Of a DNA stretch of 42,234 nucleotides, positions 40,463 to 42,234 are shown in pieces. Source of the DNA: an uncultured Christensenella sp. Its GTDB lineage: Bacteria; Bacillota; Clostridia; Christensenellales; Borkfalkiaceae. Both the position numbers and the translations under genes were made by a program. Under the pieces are notes generated by a model that made no database searches, was not told the origin of the DNA, and saw nothing but the letters and a program-made list of their open reading frames with translations. How positions within the stretch are numbered: the stretch's first letter is position 1; each line of letters starts with the position of its first letter. The stretch lies in assembly GCA_910577555.1 (NCBI GenBank), contig CAJTLF010000015.1, positions 1 to 42,234 on the forward strand, given 5' to 3'.

Positions 40463-41314
40463 ATGAAAAAGACGAAAGTGGTCATTGCGACGGTTGCGGC
40501 TATCGCCGCGGCGGTGAGTTTAAGCGGTTGCGTTGCGCCTGAAAACGAAAACGGCGTTACGGGCGGCGATACGGGAATTTTTGCTCCGGACGAAAATCTT
40601 CCCGAAACTCCCGTTCTTCCCGAAGAGACGCCCCCTTCGCCTGAAGAGAAACCCGTAATTCCCCAACCGCCCAAGCCCAAAACGGTTACTTATTTAAACG
40701 TAACTGCCGACGGAGTAAATATCCGTTCGGGTGCGGGTACAAACTACGGCGTGAAAGGTGCGGCGGAAAAGTCCACCATGTACGCGCTGAACGGGCAAAC
40801 GGACGGGTGGTACAAAACGGGCTATAAAAACGGTTCGGCTTACATATCTTCTAAATACTGTAAAGAGATAGAAATGCTCGCCAGCGACGACGGGCGCGTG
40901 GAAGCCGTAATCGCGGAAGGTACTAAGCTTTTGGGTACTACCTACGTATACGGGGCTACCCGTTACCACGACGGCAACGGCAAACTGTTAAGCGGATTTA
41001 AAACGAGCGCGTTCGACTGCTCGTCGCTGATGCAGTATATATTCTATAAGGGTGCGGGAGTAAATCTTCAGCTCACCACGCGCACCCAGATTTATCAGGG
41101 CAAAACGGTTACCAAATCCCAACTCAAACGCGGCGACCTTATGTTTTTCACCAACGAAACGCGTAAGGACAACGTCGGCGTGGAACGGGTAGGGCACGTT
41201 GCGCTATTTCTCGGCGACAACTGGATTTTGCACACGGCAAGCGATTACGCCAAGATAGAGCAGATTTCTTCCAAGCGTTGGAGTTATTTCATTCAGGGTC
41301 AGAGAATACTGTAA
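40463..41314 (+). CDS. SH3b-NlpC/P60 cell-wall hydrolase lipoprotein
   Basis: A 283-residue lipoprotein with lipobox LSGC (about residue 21-24), a Pro/Glu-rich spacer, an SH3b wall-binding domain (about 80-140; GVNIRSGAGTNYGVKG), and a C-terminal NlpC/P60 cysteine peptidase domain. The catalytic Cys186 is in FDCSSLMQY, with His245 (VGHVALFLG) and His257 (WILHTAS) as partners. Such enzymes cleave peptidoglycan stem peptides (D-Glu to diamino acid bond). Start 40463 rather than 40445 is chosen because AAGGAG (40449-40454) precedes it at proper spacing and it gives a normal signal peptide. Confidence 0.93.
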   Translation: MKKTKVVIATVAAIAAAVSLSGCVAPENENGVTGGDTGIFAPDENLPETPVLPEETPPSPEEKPVIPQPPKPKTVTYLNVTADGVNIRSGAGTNYGVKGAAEKSTMYALNGQTDGWYKTGYKNGSAYISSKYCKEIEMLASDDGRVEAVIAEGTKLLGTTYVYGATRYHDGNGKLLSGFKTSAFDCSSLMQYIFYKGAGVNLQLTTRTQIYQGKTVTKSQLKRGDLMFFTNETRKDNVGVERVGHVALFLGDNWILHTASDYAKIEQISSKRWSYFIQGQRIL

Positions 41315-41325
41315 TTAAGTAAACC

Positions 41326-41363
41326 AAATCCCCTTCCGCGGAAAAGCGGAAGGGGATTTTTTT
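41326..41363. terminator. Terminator after the NlpC/P60 gene
   Basis: A 14-bp stem AAATCCCCTTCCGC / GCGGAAGGGGATTT with a 6-nt loop and a continuing T run. It lies between convergent genes and likely serves both. Confidence 0.88.
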
Positions 41364-41390
41364 GTAAAGTAAAGGTAACGGCAAAACCCG

Positions 41391-41621
41391 TCAGTCCTTT
41401 TTAACCTTGCCCGTAATAAAGTCGCCTTCGGGCGGAGGCGGGTTGTTTTTGCGTTCCTGTTTTACCTGTTCATTTTTGCATACGAACATAAGAGCGGCGA
41501 ACGCACAGCCCGCGCCCAGCGGAACGAAGCCCCACCAGCCGAAGTAAATGAATATAAAAACGGTGACTGCCGCGCAGATGACGGCAAGCAGACAGAAAAT
41601 TATGCGCAAATTCTTATACAT
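41391..41621 (-). CDS. Small membrane protein of unknown function
   Basis: A 76-residue protein with two predicted membrane segments (about 7-30 and 33-50) joined by a tight GWWGFVP turn, and a soluble end with a PPPP run. I know no function for it. A ribosome binding site is not obvious, and the start codon lies next to an AT-rich stretch. It has typical coding composition and a terminator directly downstream, which supports it as a real gene. Confidence 0.65.
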   Translation of the reverse strand: MYKNLRIIFCLLAVICAAVTVFIFIYFGWWGFVPLGAGCAFAALMFVCKNEQVKQERKNNPPPPEGDFITGKVKKD

Positions 41622-41774
41622 ATATATATAATAATATAAGTCGGGTAAATTTGCAAGCGTTTGCCGCCTTTAAGCGCGGTTTTAAGCCGCAAAAGCGCGT
41701 TTTGTGAAAAAAATTATCTCAAAATGAAATGAATTTTCTCGTTAAAAAATTTGTAAAAATTTACAAAAAAAGCG

Positions 41775-41803
41775 TTGACTTTAATTATTCCGTATGTTAT
41801 CTT
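41775..41803 (+). promoter_or_regulatory. rRNA promoter P1
   Basis: TTGACT (41775-41780) and TATCTT (41798-41803), 17 bp apart, with TG at 41795-41796. Directly upstream, 41740-41770 is a run of A and T tracts resembling an UP element. Confidence 0.6.
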
Positions 41804-41900
41804 AGAAAAGCTGTCGGCGAGATAGGCTTAACCGCCAAAATCCGTCAGAATAAGACGAAAAAAGTAAATTAAAATTTTTTAAAAAAGTTTTAAAATTTGC

Positions 41901-41930
41901 TTGACACGGTCATAATAGATATGCTATTAT
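41901..41930 (+). promoter_or_regulatory. rRNA promoter P2
   Basis: Perfect TTGACA (41901-41906) and TATTAT (41925-41930), 18 bp apart, with TGC before the -10. It is preceded by an A/T-tract region (41870-41895). The transcript start should be near 41937. Confidence 0.75.
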
Positions 41931-41936
41931 AGACAA

Positions 41937-42133
41937 GCTCACCGATGAGCAACCGACTTTGCGTCGGCTAACGCAGTTTAAAAATTGAATAGAAGGAAAC
42001 GAATTTTTTAAAAAAGTTTCTGTCAATTAACTTTGAAGTACAAATAGTACCACAAAGCAAAGTCAGCATAGATAATGACTATAAATAGTCGAGATAGAGC
42101 CACGAACGCGAAAGCGTTCGGTTTTATACAATT
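41937..42133 (+). other. 16S rRNA leader region
   Basis: Untranslated rRNA leader. It contains short hairpins, including CCGAC-TTTG-GTCGG-like pairing near 41952 and a GNRA tetraloop stem CGAACGC-GAAA-GCGTTCG at 42103-42120, 13 nt ahead of the mature 16S. These probably take part in processing. There is no tRNA or coding frame here. 41622-41774 is AT-rich and I see nothing in it but promoter-like sequence. Confidence 0.65.
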
Positions 42134-42234
42134 AAACTTAAGAGTTTGATTCTGGCTCAGGATGAACGCTGGCGGCGTGCTTAACACATGCAAGTCGAAT
42201 GTAGTTTACTACATGGCGGACGGGTGAGTAACGC
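42134..42234 (+). rRNA. 16S ribosomal RNA, 5' end (continues beyond window)
   Basis: Small-subunit rRNA start: AGAGTTTGAT at 42141 aligns with E. coli position 8, so the mature 5' end is about 42134. GGATGAACGCTGGCGGCGTG and CGGACGGGTGAGTAACGC are universal. The gene runs off the right edge. Confidence 0.97.

Noticed and set aside
41937..42133. tRNA gene or riboswitch in the rRNA leader
   Set aside because: The hairpins do not make a cloverleaf, no GTTCGA arm or acceptor stem is present, and the position fits rRNA processing leader.
1..42234. Mobile element or prophage boundaries around the nine-gene operon
   Set aside because: No integrase, transposase, tRNA attachment site or flanking direct repeats were found, and codon usage looks by eye like that of the neighbours.

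Overview
The window looks like a chromosomal segment of an anaerobic, low-to-mid GC Gram-positive bacterium, most likely a Clostridia member of the gut type. Reasons: strong SigA promoters (TTGACA / TATAAT, 17 bp apart), AGGAGG-like ribosome binding sites, two YitT-family proteins, a TIGR02206/YwaF-like membrane protein, an IscR-Rrf2/IscS/IscU cluster, an iron-containing alcohol dehydrogenase, and a Firmicutes-like 16S rRNA 5' end. The exact lineage cannot be fixed from about 100 nt of 16S.

Layout. 1-1050: the tail of a sensor histidine kinase, then a KDPG/KHG aldolase with its own promoter and terminator. 1124-17384: the most notable region, nine co-directional, tightly packed genes between one near-perfect promoter and one strong terminator. 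In order they encode a degenerate Hsp70-like ATPase, an SNF2-type helicase with a cysteine-rich tail, an unknown cysteine-rich protein, a membrane protein with a large predicted extracellular Ig/MBG-like array, a zinc-ribbon/Sel1-like protein, a coiled-coil protein with an acidic tail, a protein with a zinc-protease motif (HESFH), a basic helical protein, and a Vps4/Cdc48-type AAA ATPase with a helical MIT-sized N-terminal region. I do not recognise this combination as a named system. It could be an ATP-driven remodelling or conflict (defence) apparatus, possibly with ESCRT-III/Vps4-like logic.

17396-19463: two tandem YitT-family membrane proteins on the minus strand. 19754-23791: glucan metabolism (GH13 amylase/neopullulanase-like enzyme and branching enzyme). 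23834-26932: NadA, an Rrf2/IscR-type regulator, cysteine desulfurase and IscU scaffold, with a palindromic operator on the iscS promoter. These fit together because NadA needs an Fe-S cluster. 26940-29633: a flavodoxin-like reductase and an iron alcohol dehydrogenase, a decayed carboxymuconolactone decarboxylase-cupin remnant, and a divergent LysR gene that has lost its DNA-binding half, i.e. a regulated redox locus undergoing decay.

29726-35153: minus-strand housekeeping and membrane genes (YwaF-like, phosphoglucomutase, unknown membrane protein, YfcE-like phosphoesterase, RdgB-type pyrophosphatase, TrmL-type methyltransferase). 35244-38919: a Na/Pi cotransporter with PhoU domain, a large unknown polytopic membrane protein and a DUF1858 protein. 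38970-41621: a lipoprotein serpin, a divergent SH3b-NlpC/P60 lipoprotein and a small membrane protein. 41622-42133 is the promoter/leader region of an rRNA operon, and the 16S rRNA gene runs off the right edge.

Many promoters here carry an extended -10 (TGnTATAAT). At two genes (19789 and 38552) the -10 lies so close to the start codon that a leaderless transcript is predicted. No CRISPR array, insertion sequence, integrase or tRNA gene was seen.
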